Positions 1 to 5,561 are shown, counted from the stretch's first letter. The stretch: 5,810 nucleotides of DNA from REEB506 sp040381035 (GCA_040381035.1 JBEIHY010000149.1:1-5810); one strand, 5' to 3'. Numbers and translations are program-made. The notes: generated by a model from the sequence alone, not told the origin.

Positions 1-340
1 GCTACGCCGGTTGATCGACCGCAATCGCGACAACGGCGTCGTCGACATGCGGGGCAACACGGTTTTTCAGATTGGGTTTGGCGCGCGTCCTCTCCGCCAG
101 CGCCAAATCGCCACCCTTGTCGGATAAGTCTTGGTAGCGGTAAAAACTGTCGCGCCCCGGCCCTTCGCTTACGCTGCGGGCGTTCAGCGCGCTGAACATG
201 CCGCCGGCATGATCAGCCGGCTTCGCCGTCGCGCCTCACCGCATCATTTTGCAGGCCTGCGTGACATTGCCGAGCTGCTTGGCCAGCTCCAAAAGGCCGA
301 CCTTGGCCTTGATCACTTTGCGTTCAACGTTCGTTGTCAT
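1..340 (-). pseudogene. IS481-family transposase, N-terminal part, interrupted
   Basis: Translation from ATG at 338-340 gives MTTNVERKVIKAKVG, then LLELAKQLGNVTQACKMM, the N-terminal helix-turn-helix region of IS481-family DDE transposases. After a break, the same frame continues as RDSFYRYQDLSDKGGDLAL (from 154) and KNRVAPHVDDAVVAIAVDQPA, which is the next stretch of the same domain. Intact relatives have about three residues (Gly-Tyr-Ser) between KMM and RDSFYR. Here 29 codons (155-241) intervene, so about 78 bp has been inserted in frame, and it brings a TGA at 236-238. A second stop, TAG at 2-4, stands where relatives carry an aromatic residue after Gln-Pro-Ala. The DDE catalytic core lies outside the window. 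The protein cannot be made as a functional transposase. Family assignment is by motif recognition. Confidence 0.75.
155..241. repeat. Palindrome-rich insertion inside the IS481 transposase
   Basis: This stretch separates two parts of the transposase that are adjacent in intact relatives; the net gain is about 78 bp and frame is kept. It contains a perfect 16-bp palindrome, GTTCAGCGCGCTGAAC, at 182-197, and a second near-symmetrical block at 203-221 with GCCGGC arms around ATGATCA. Its left border shares the 12-mer CGCGCCCCGGCC (151-162) with the palindrome in the IS leader (399-410). Size and structure resemble REP/BIME-type palindromic elements, but I do not recognise the specific family. 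The exact boundaries are uncertain by a few bases because the three replaced native codons cannot be seen. Confidence 0.5.
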
Positions 341-360
341 GGCGTCATATCCTGAACCAC

Positions 361-410
361 GGCCGGGGTGCTGCGCAGAGCTCCGCATGGCTCCGCTCCG
401 CGCCCCGGCC
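361..410. repeat. 50-bp imperfect palindrome in the IS481 leader
   Basis: GGCCGGGG at 361-368 pairs with CCCCGGCC at 403-410, and the inner bases pair with several mismatches. It lies 20 bp upstream of the transposase start. In a transcript it would fold into a long hairpin. Hairpins near the 5' end of an IS are known to limit translation of transposase from read-through transcripts, and that role is possible here. Alternatively it is a palindromic repeat related to the one inserted in the transposase, with which it shares a 12-mer. Confidence 0.5.
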
Positions 411-483
411 TTACAGCCCGCCAATGCATTAATTGTCAGATCACGTCAATACTTTTACACCTTAGCGTGGCCGCCGCCTGACA

Positions 484-608
484 CGTGAAAGAAAGCTCGG
501 GCTTGCAGCGCTGCATCCCAGAAGCGGACTATCCGCCCAAGCGGCGCGAAACCATCCGAATGCAGACGTTCGCTCGTGACGCTCGTCTGGCGTGAACTGC
601 GGCTCACG
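484..608. other. Non-coding spacer with small palindromes between two IS remnants
   Basis: No gene is supported here. The segment contains TGCAGCGCTGCA (504-515, perfect palindrome), GCGGA-CTA-TCCGC (524-536), and a hairpin-like block at 564-588 with AGACG/CGTCT ends. On the minus strand it reads ERTSAFGWFRAAWADSPLLG, which resembles the 'MSAFGWKAD'-type translations of an intergenic repeat common in alphaproteobacteria. That resemblance is from memory and unverified. The segment is bounded on both sides by IS remnants (483 and 609), so it is either an old repeat or debris from nested insertions. Confidence 0.35.
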
Positions 609-788
609 GCGCACAAGCCGCTCGCGCCCATCTTTTAAGCGCTGGTCGGCATAGCGCGACCGGAAATCCTCAACCTCCGCTTCAATCGCCTGCGCCAACA
701 GGTCCCGTGCGCCAGCGCGCAACACGGCTGTCAACGCATCTTCAAATTCTCCTGGCTGAACCAGGCGAACAACTTTAGCTTCTTTCAT
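609..788 (-). pseudogene. IS256-family transposase, N-terminal 60-residue fragment
   Basis: ATG at 786-788 opens MKEAKVVRLVQPGEFEDALT, followed by VLRAGARDLLAQAIEAEVE and DGRERLVR. This is the characteristic start of IS256-family transposases (mutator type, normally about 400 residues). In relatives RLVR is followed by His-Gly and a block of Arg-rich beta structure. Here the similarity stops at 609 and the frame runs through 48 foreign codons to a stop at 462-464, inside the IS481 tip. The DDE catalytic domain is therefore missing. The upstream stretch 789-835 (minus strand: GTGTCCAAACCGCCATGAAC, then CAGCTCAAGGAGAGCG) looks like the usual leader of such elements and contains AAGGAGAG as a ribosome-binding site. 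Non-functional remnant. Confidence 0.75.
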
Positions 789-952
789 GGCGTATCGCTC
801 TCCTTGAGCTGGTTCATGGCGGTTTGGACACCAGCCACGATACGCCGATTTGTTCATTTGGCCCCGTCACCCAGATTCAAGCATAGCTCGTCCTTGGGCG
901 ATGTATTCTCACCGGGCCAGCCGCGACGAACCACCGCCCGAATGTCGTGTTC
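789..952. other. Spacer between the IS256 remnant and the glycosyltransferase fragment
   Basis: The part nearest 789 is probably IS256 leader. From about 850 to 952 I recognise nothing. The glycosyltransferase frame runs open across the junction (to 854) but loses all family resemblance after Trp-Leu-His at 953-955. This marks a recombination or insertion breakpoint rather than a natural gene end. No RNA gene or terminator is seen. Confidence 0.4.
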
Positions 953-1299
953 ATGCAGCCATTCCGGCGCCAAGACATTCAGGTCGCGCGCGTGCCGTTT
1001 TAGCGCGACGAAGCTGTTGTCATCCCAGTTGCCATAAAAGGCGTAGCGCGGCGCATCGGCCATGGCGGCGATCTTGGCGGCGCGTGGTTCGCCAATAGCA
1101 TGCGGGGGGCTGCGCCGCGCAGGTTGCGGGCGCTTGTGGTTAACGCCGGCGGCGTCAGGTGCGGCGGGGTCACTGCGTCATAAAGGATCGCGGCAATGAG
1201 CACGAGCCCCGCCACGCCAAGGAGCGCCCCGATTGCGCGCGTGAAACGCCAGCGATGCTCGCTTGGCTCATGGAGGGTTTGCTGGTCCTTGGCGCGCAT
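953..1299 (-). pseudogene. N-terminal fragment of a membrane glycosyltransferase (probably GH18-deacetylase-GT2 type)
   Basis: From ATG at 1297-1299 the product begins with a basic segment (EPSEHRWRFTRAIG), then one membrane helix, about residues 24-42 (ALLGVAGLVLIAAILYDAV), then a Pro-rich linker (TPPHLTPPAL). The frame must change at a G6 run (1104-1109). In the new frame it reads HAIGEPRAAKIAAMADAPR, YAFYGNWDDNSFVALKRHA and RDLNVLAPEWLH. The 'AFYxNWDDxSFxSLKxxxxxLDxLxPEWLH' pattern is typical of large (~1,100 aa) alphaproteobacterial proteins fusing a GH18-like domain, a polysaccharide deacetylase domain and a family 2 glycosyltransferase. Only ~115 codons remain: everything after PEWLH is gone at 953. 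The frameshift and the missing 90% make this a pseudogene. Family call is from memory of the motif. Confidence 0.6.
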
Positions 1300-1448
1300 G
1301 GGGCCCCCGGTAAGCTGCGTGTGGAGCCGTCTTCGCGCGCCAGCCTTGCGCGCGCCGGACCCATGGCTCACAAGTCCGCAAGGTGGTTGCCGGATGCTGT
1401 TGGATGGCGCCAAGTAGGGAATGCGCCCGTCGCGGTTGAGGTTTGAAC
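1300..1448. other. Intergenic region between divergent genes
   Basis: This 149-bp stretch separates the start of the glycosyltransferase fragment (minus) from the GNAT gene (plus) and should contain both promoters. It has a direct repeat of CGCGCGCC (1335-1357 region) but no clear sigma70-type -35/-10 pair. GAGG at 1438-1441 is the likely ribosome-binding site of the GNAT gene, 7 nt before its ATG. Confidence 0.4.
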
Positions 1449-1940
1449 ATGCGTGTGCGCAAGGCTTCAGAAGCCGACATCCCCGAATTGATGCGGATTG
1501 AACGGACCGAAGGGCATGAGGGTCTGGTTGGCCGGTCGAGTGCGGGTGAGCACGCCGCGCGGCTGGCGCGCGCCGATATTGTGGTCTTTGTTTTGGAGCT
1601 TGATGGCGCGCCGCGCGCCTTCGCCCAGATCGAGGGCGTGGGCGATTCCCATGGCGGGATTTATCTGCGCCGGATTGCGTCCGACGCCCCTGGCCAGGGG
1701 TTTGGCGCACGCCTGTTGCGCGAGGTCATCAACTGGGCCTTTGGCGAGGCGGCGGCGCCGCGCTTCTGGCTTGATGTGCTGTCGTACAATGCCCGCGCGC
1801 GCGCACTTTATTCGGGCATGGGCCTGATCGATGAAGGAGTGATGCGCTCCAGTTACGCTCTCGCCGACGGCAGCCGCGCCGACCGCGTGATCATGGCCTT
1901 GTTGGCGGACGAGTGGCGCGCCGGTCAGGGCCGCAAATAA
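1449..1940 (+). CDS. GNAT family N-acetyltransferase
   Basis: An intact 163-residue single-domain GNAT protein, cytosolic, predicted to transfer an acetyl group from acetyl-CoA to an amine; the acceptor cannot be told from sequence. It starts RVRKASEADIPELMRIER, the usual beta1-alpha1 of the fold. The acetyl-CoA pyrophosphate loop is seen at residues 71-90 as IYLRRIASDAPGQGFGARLL, with Gln-Gly-Phe-Gly-Ala matching Q/RxxGxG/A. Motif B follows as LDVLSYNARARALYSGMGL (108-126), with the conserved Asn and Tyr. ATG at 1449 is preferred because GAGG (1438-1441) lies 7 nt upstream; an in-frame TTG at 1443 is possible but too close to it. Its 3' end overlaps the convergent deacetylase gene by 16 bp. 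With no frameshift in 490 bp, it contrasts with most neighbours. Confidence 0.9.
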   Translation: MRVRKASEADIPELMRIERTEGHEGLVGRSSAGEHAARLARADIVVFVLELDGAPRAFAQIEGVGDSHGGIYLRRIASDAPGQGFGARLLREVINWAFGEAAAPRFWLDVLSYNARARALYSGMGLIDEGVMRSSYALADGSRADRVIMALLADEWRAGQGRK

Positions 1941-2599
1941 TCGTTCACTAGAACGAACTTGAAGCCCTTTTTGGTGAGCCCATCGATGATGCCCGGCAGG
2001 GCGTCGGCGGTATGGACGCCGCGGCCATTGATGTGAAAAATCAAAATCTCGCCCGGCTTGGTCCGCGCCAGAGTTTGGCGCACCATCGCCTCGGCTGAGA
2101 CATGCGGATCGGGGTCGCCTTCCGGCCAGCGCCAATGGATGACGCGATAGCCGAGCTTCTCGGCGATCGCGACGGTGCGCGCATCGGCATTGCCGCCGGG
2201 AAACCGAAACAGGCGCGGCCGGCGCGCGGTGACGGCGGTGATCTGATCAGCGGCGCGGGTTATCTGGCTGGCAACCGCCGCATCGCTTAGGCGGCGCAAA
2301 TCCGGCGGATGCGACCAGGTGTGATTTTCAATCTCAATCTTGGGATTGTGCGCCAGCGTGGCGACATCGGTTGCATTGTCGCGGGCGAATTTGCCGGACA
2401 TGAACACCGTAAACGGAACCTGGCGCGATTGCAGCGCTGCCAGCACGCGCCGATCAAACTTCATCTGTTCGCCCGCCTCGCAGGCGTCGAACGTCAGAGC
2501 CACGACCCGTTCCGTGGTCGGCAGGGCAGTGATGATTTCGGCCCCCGCCGCAAGTGGCGCAAACAGAACCAGCAGCGCAAACCATCCGGCACGGATCAT
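1925..2599 (-). CDS. Secreted polysaccharide deacetylase (NodB-homology domain)
   Basis: A 224-residue protein with a Sec signal peptide (MIRAGWFALLVLFAPLAAGA, cleavage expected near residue 20) and one NodB domain (carbohydrate esterase 4 fold). Such enzymes hydrolyse N- or O-acetyl groups from glycans such as peptidoglycan, chitin-like or exopolysaccharide chains in the periplasm. Motifs in order: TFDAC (36-40), HTWSH (93-97, HxxxH metal ligands), RFPGG (132-136), WPEGDPD (158-164), and ILIFHING (185-192) with the last catalytic His. The first motif keeps the catalytic-base Asp but has Ala where TFDD has the metal-binding Asp; other deacetylase subfamilies also vary there. The ATG overlaps the TGA of the upstream VirJ-like gene (ATGA), with AAGGAAAG (2603-2610) as ribosome-binding site, so translation is probably coupled. 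Intact; substrate unknown. Confidence 0.88.
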   Translation of the reverse strand: MIRAGWFALLVLFAPLAAGAEIITALPTTERVVALTFDACEAGEQMKFDRRVLAALQSRQVPFTVFMSGKFARDNATDVATLAHNPKIEIENHTWSHPPDLRRLSDAAVASQITRAADQITAVTARRPRLFRFPGGNADARTVAIAEKLGYRVIHWRWPEGDPDPHVSAEAMVRQTLARTKPGEILIFHINGRGVHTADALPGIIDGLTKKGFKFVLVNDYLRP

Positions 2600-3294
2600 G
2601 GGCTTTCCTTCAGCACCAGTGCGGTAATCCGGTCATACTGGTTGTTGAGAGTTTGTCCATCGGGCAAGTGCGCCAAAACCATGCCGGCCGGGGCCGGACC
2701 GCTTGGGCAAATGTCCTCAAACACGCCCGCGCCGCCGATGCAGAGCATCTTGGTCGGGTGCAGCGCGGTCATCACCAGCCAGACCGGGTGCCCGAGCGCG
2801 ACGCCTATCCAGCTTGCCGGCGAGACTTCAAGATTGGCCTTTTCGGAGGGCGAAAGAAGCGCCGCCAGAACCACCTTTCGCGCATCGTCGCTGGCAGGTC
2901 GCGAACCAGGAATGGGCCGATATCGGCGCCGAACGAGAAGCCGACAAACGCCACCTTGGTGCGCTTCATCTGCGCCAGCCAGGGCGCGGCGGCGGCGGCG
3001 GCGATCTCGGCTGCGGCCTCTTTCGGATCGCGCGCTTCCGAAAAGTACCTAAGCGAACTGACGCCAAAGGTCGGCACACCGGCCACCGCAAGGGCGGGTG
3101 GTGACTTCCTTCTCCATCTTGCCCCAGCCGCCATCGCCGGAGATCCAGATCACCGCCAAGTCGCTGGCGGGCGCATTGGCGCCAGGTTGCGTGATCTCCG
3201 CCTATCGCGGTGGCTGCGGCGCCGCCATCACGGCAGGGGTAGCAGCGCTTGCCAAGGCGAGCGCCAAAATCAATGAGGCGCACTGCTTCACCAT
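2596..3294 (-). pseudogene. VirJ/AcvB-like alpha/beta-hydrolase, disrupted (amber codon plus two frameshifts)
   Basis: ATG at 3292-3294 follows AGGGAGG (3300-3306), a good ribosome-binding site. A signal peptide (MVKQCASLILALALASAATP, Ala-rich to about residue 25) is followed by TAG at 3202-3204. The same frame continues SDLAVIWISGDGGWGKMEKE, the VirJ start. A +1 shift in GGGCGGGTGG (3092-3101) leads into LAVAGVPTFGVSSLRYFSEA and VAFVGFSFGADIGPF, containing the nucleophile GFSFG. A -1 shift at TTT (2876-2878) leads to VVLAALLSPSEKANLEV, CIGGAGVFEDICP and the end. Total length (about 232 codons) fits the family. The family includes Agrobacterium VirJ and AcvB; AcvB-type proteins hydrolyse aminoacyl-phosphatidylglycerol in the periplasm. 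The usual C-terminal GGHHF is LPDGQTLNNQY here, so the catalytic His is missing. First gene of the operon with the deacetylase. Confidence 0.75.
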
Positions 3295-3299
3295 GGCCG

Positions 3300-3306
3300 C
3301 CTCCCT
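3300..3306 (-). promoter_or_regulatory. Ribosome-binding site of the VirJ-like gene
   Basis: On the minus strand AGGGAGG lies 5 nt before the ATG at 3292-3294. It decides the start in favour of the form with a signal peptide, although the amber codon 30 codons later would otherwise hide this start from gene finders. Confidence 0.65.
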
Positions 3307-3314
3307 GGCTCGCC

Positions 3315-3339
3315 AGACCGCTTTTGTTGAAAGCGGTCT
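3315..3339. promoter_or_regulatory. Perfect 10-5-10 inverted repeat upstream of the VirJ-like gene (possible operator)
   Basis: AGACCGCTTT (3315-3324) and AAAGCGGTCT (3330-3339) are exact inverted repeats around TGTTG. The element sits 20 bp upstream of the VirJ-like start codon and in an otherwise AT-richer stretch. No T-run follows on either strand, so it is not a usual terminator. Size and spacing suit binding by a dimeric repressor or activator, or a leader-RNA hairpin. The 12-mer CTTTTGTTGAAA that forms its centre (3321-3332) recurs exactly at 3385-3396. No recognised regulator lies in the window. Confidence 0.5.
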
Positions 3340-3595
3340 AAACAAATGATTGGGCGCATTTTCGAACACAAAACTGCAACGACACTTTTGTTGAAATTGC
3401 GCCAGACTTTCAAAACGGAGGGATCATTGCGCCTTTCGGCTGGCGCCAAGCCGCACCGCTTCCTCACAATTCCACAAAGCGCCGCGAAAGCCGGAAATGC
3501 GACCATTGCAAAGCTCGCGAAATTGTAAGGCGCGCACTGAAGGCGCTGTGAGGGCGGCGGCGCCAGATTGAAAGCATGATTTGATGGAGGGCCGC
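3340..3595. other. Intergenic region between the two divergent VirJ/AcvB-like genes
   Basis: About 255 bp; 3340-3425 is noticeably AT-richer than the rest of the window, as expected for a promoter region serving both directions. It holds the second copy of CTTTTGTTGAAA (3385-3396). I found no convincing -35/-10 pair. Short open frames on either strand (3346-3528 plus; 3288-3506 minus) lack a ribosome-binding site and any family resemblance, and I do not call them. Confidence 0.4.
3586..3590 (+). promoter_or_regulatory. Ribosome-binding site of the second VirJ/AcvB-like gene
   Basis: GGAGG lies 5 nt before ATG at 3596-3598. It supports a start at 3596 although the open frame carrying the signal peptide core begins only at about 3615 in another frame, and so points to a frameshift between them. 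Confidence 0.6.
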
Positions 3596-4311
3596 ATGAG
3601 ACACATGGTGCGCGTTGGCCGCGGCGATTGCGGCCTTGGCGGCGACCCCTGCCTTGGCGGCGGCGATCCCGGGGGCGGCGGTCTATCCGGCCAGTGGCCC
3701 GAGCGGCCAGACGGCGCTTTTCCTCTCCGGCGACGGCGGCTGGAATCTCGGCGTCGTTTCGATGGCCAAGGCCATGGCCGCGCGCGGCGTGAGCGTGATC
3801 GGCTTAGACTGGCCGGCTTATCTGCGCGCGCCATGGGCGCGAGCCCTGCCTGAACTTGGCCGATGATCTGATCGCCACGGCCAAAGCCCATAGCGCCAAA
3901 GGTCCGCCGCTTTTCGTCGGCTATTCGTCCGGCGTCACGGCCGTCTATGGCGCCTTGGCCCAAGCTAAGGGCGGGGCCTTCGCCGGCGGCGTCAGCCTCG
4001 GTTTCGGCCCCGATTTGGTGACCAAGGCCCCATTGTGCGCCGGCTCTGGATTGCAGGGCCGCGCCGATAAGAAGCTGGGCTTTGTCTATGCGCCGCGCGC
4101 CGATCTGAGCGCGCGCTGGATTGCTCTGCAGGGGGCGCAGGATCAGGTGATTTCGACCGCGGAGACCCGCGCCTTCATTGCCCAGATCGCCATGGCCGAA
4201 ACCATCATGTTGGCGAAGGACGGCCATGGCTTTTCGGTCGAACGAAATTGGATGCCGCAATTTCTTGACGCCACGGCCAAGTTTGCCGCCGGCGCAAAGC
4301 TGGAGCGATGA
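3596..4311 (+). pseudogene. Second VirJ/AcvB-like alpha/beta-hydrolase, apparently frameshifted twice
   Basis: Three frames together give one complete family member of about 238 codons. Frame one supplies MRHMVR after a good GGAGG. One extra base near 3610-3614 leads to LAAAIAALAATPALAAA, a signal-peptide core, then SGQTALFLSGDGGWNLGVVS and AARGVSVIGLDWPAYLRA. A second +1 shift around 3835-3852 leads to NLADDLIATAKAHSAKG, LFVGYSSGVTAVYGALAQA and on to the TGA at 4309-4311. Visible catalytic features are the nucleophile GYSSG (Ser at 3925-3927), Asp in LQGAQDQV, and His in KDGHGFSVE, so this copy keeps a complete triad. Expected location is the periplasm; expected chemistry is ester hydrolysis, possibly of aminoacyl-phosphatidylglycerol by analogy with AcvB. 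The usual lpiA partner is not in the window. If the shifts are sequencing errors this is a working gene. Confidence 0.75.
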
Positions 4312-4360
4312 CGATGCGCAAGCAGCATTTGCCCTTCCAGCAATGCTAAGGATTGCCAAT

Positions 4361-4394
4361 GGGGAGGCGCCGGCAAGCGCCTCCCCTTTCTTTT
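4361..4394 (+). terminator. Rho-independent terminator
   Basis: GGGGAGGCGC (4361-4370) pairs perfectly with GCGCCTCCCC (4377-4386) around the loop CGGCAA, followed by TTTCTTTT. It lies 50 bp after the stop of the second VirJ/AcvB-like gene and ends its transcript. On the minus strand the hairpin lacks a T-tail. Confidence 0.92.
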
Positions 4395-4451
4395 GCGGAT
4401 CAACTCACTGCCTGGAGCGTGGGTTTGGGGAGGAAGCGGCGCCTGTTACGG

Positions 4452-5561
4452 CTATACGCCGCCGCCAGCGCGAGGGCGGATCATCGGCAGTGTAGGCGCG
4501 ACTTCAACGGAAAGGCGTGCGGCCTCCTGCGGCGCCACGCCTGTAAGTTTCAGCTCTTCGATGAGCGCCGCTTCGGGCGCGACGTTAATCTCGGGTGCAA
4601 TGCCAACGCCTTCCCAGTCAGCGCCGGTGGCGGGATTGAAGGCCCGCCCCACGGGAATGCACGCCGTGAAGCCGCCACCTAAGTCCTGGTCGCCGCCAAA
4701 GTGATTGGCGCCAAAGGTCGGCGCGCCGATCAGCGTTGCGCGGCCCGTCGCCTTGAGCGCGAGGGCGAAATGCTCGGCGGCCGAGGCCGACGCTCCGGAG
4801 GCCAGCACAAAGACTTTCGCTTTGAACAGGTGTTTGTCCGGTCCCGGCGTGACCCAATGTTCGCGGGTGACGAAGTTCGGATCGCCTTGCACTTTGCGCT
4901 AGGAAGGCTCCTCGCCAATCGGTGAGCCGCCGGCCTCATCGACCGATTTCCGCGCCGCCTTCGAAATCAGCCGCGTCGGTTTGGCAAGAAGCCATGGAAA
5001 TACTGCGTCCATTTCGCCGATGCCGCCGCCCCTATGGGTGCGCAGATCGAAGATGATCGTGGTCGCATTGGCGTGAGTCGCCATCAATTGCTGCGCGGCG
5101 GCGATCGTGTCGGCTTCGCTTGGGAAGACATTGAAGCGCACAAAGGCGACGCCGGGGGAGAGCCAGCGCGCCTGCTCCATCGGCGCCGGCGGCGCCATGC
5201 GCATGATGGTCGGTTGGCGATTCGGGGATGGTGAGCCGGCAGCGACGTCTGGCGGGCGTTTGATGATGATTTGCGGCCCGCCTATTGCGCCTTGATACAT
5301 GGCGCGCAAATGGCCGTCGGCGGCGACGCGCTGTAGATCTTGGTTTAGTCTTTGGGCGAGATCGCCGCCGCTGAGGGCGTCATAGGCGCCCGCATTCGCG
5401 TTCGCTTTGAGCATGCCTGCATATTTGCGGCCCTGTTCGGGATAGACGAAATCCGTTTCAAGCCGCGCGGCGAGATTGGCGGCGAGCGTGCGTGCGCTGA
5501 TCGCCGGCGCGGCCGGAGCTGCCGGTGCTGTTATGGTTGGCGCGCTTGAGGCGGCTTGGAT
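4452..5561 (-). pseudogene. S41-family peptidase (tail-specific-protease-like), N-terminally truncated and with an internal TAG
   Basis: The frame runs from the IS5 border (about 5561) to TAG at 4452-4454, with one internal TAG at 4899-4901. A Pro/Ala-rich stretch (APTITAPAAPAAPAI) leads into LETDFVYPEQGRKYAGML, YDALSGGDLAQRLNQDL and AADGHLRAMY, the N-terminal part of S41 proteins. Then come PGVAFVRFNVF and IIFDLRTHRGGGIGEMDAVF. After the amber codon follow VFVLASGASASAAEHFALAL, with SASAAE aligning to the SASASE catalytic serine motif (Ser codon 4788-4790), TGRATLIGAPTFGANHFGG and GGGFTACIPVGRAFNP. The Lys of the GKG in classical processing proteases is absent (GAN), as in IRBP/tricorn-like members. 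The signal peptide is missing because IS5 sequence replaces it. The amber codon stands before the serine, so the N-terminal product would be inactive. Confidence 0.78.

Larger units (their letters stand above)
1..483 (-). mobile_element. 5' end of an IS481-family insertion sequence (partial, decayed)
   Basis: The minus strand carries the start of an IS481-family element. Its outer end is placed at 483, where the complement begins TGTCAGGCGGCGGCCACGC; TGT at the tip is usual for this family. A ~140-bp leader follows, then the transposase from 340 downwards, which leaves the window at position 1. The leader holds a 50-bp imperfect palindrome (361-410) with perfect GGCCGGGG/CCCCGGCC ends just before the start codon. 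A weak promoter is possible on the minus strand, CTGACA at 434-439 and TGTAAG at 410-415 with 18-bp spacing, but I would not rely on it. The other inverted repeat and the target duplication are outside the window, so the exact tip is inferred. Confidence 0.65.

Noticed and set aside
1104..1109. Programmed -1 frameshift in the glycosyltransferase fragment at the C6 run (minus strand).
   Set aside because: Although a C run can be slippery, such large fused enzymes are not known to use frameshifting, and the gene is cut off 150 bp later. A simple indel or sequencing error is more likely.
1467..2135. A 222-codon minus-strand open frame across the GNAT gene.
   Set aside because: Antisense shadow of a clean GNAT domain and out of frame with the deacetylase; composition is typical of a high-GC shadow frame.
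2309..3276. Two long plus-strand open frames (2309-3052 and 2554-3276).
   Set aside because: They run antisense to the deacetylase and VirJ-like genes, cross an operon boundary, and show no recognisable domain.
3346..3528. A possible 60-residue small protein in the intergenic region.
   Set aside because: No ribosome-binding site, overlaps the operator-like repeats' flank, and no similarity I can recognise.
3424..4359. A 311-codon open frame on the minus strand, the longest in the window.
   Set aside because: It is antisense to the second VirJ/AcvB-like gene, is Arg/Pro/Gly-rich without motifs, and has no ribosome-binding site. The plus strand gives clear family motifs (GDGGW, GYSSG).
4361..4394. 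Bidirectional terminator serving the S41 gene as well.
   Set aside because: The minus-strand side of the hairpin is followed by ATTGGC rather than a T-run, so only the plus-strand use is supported.
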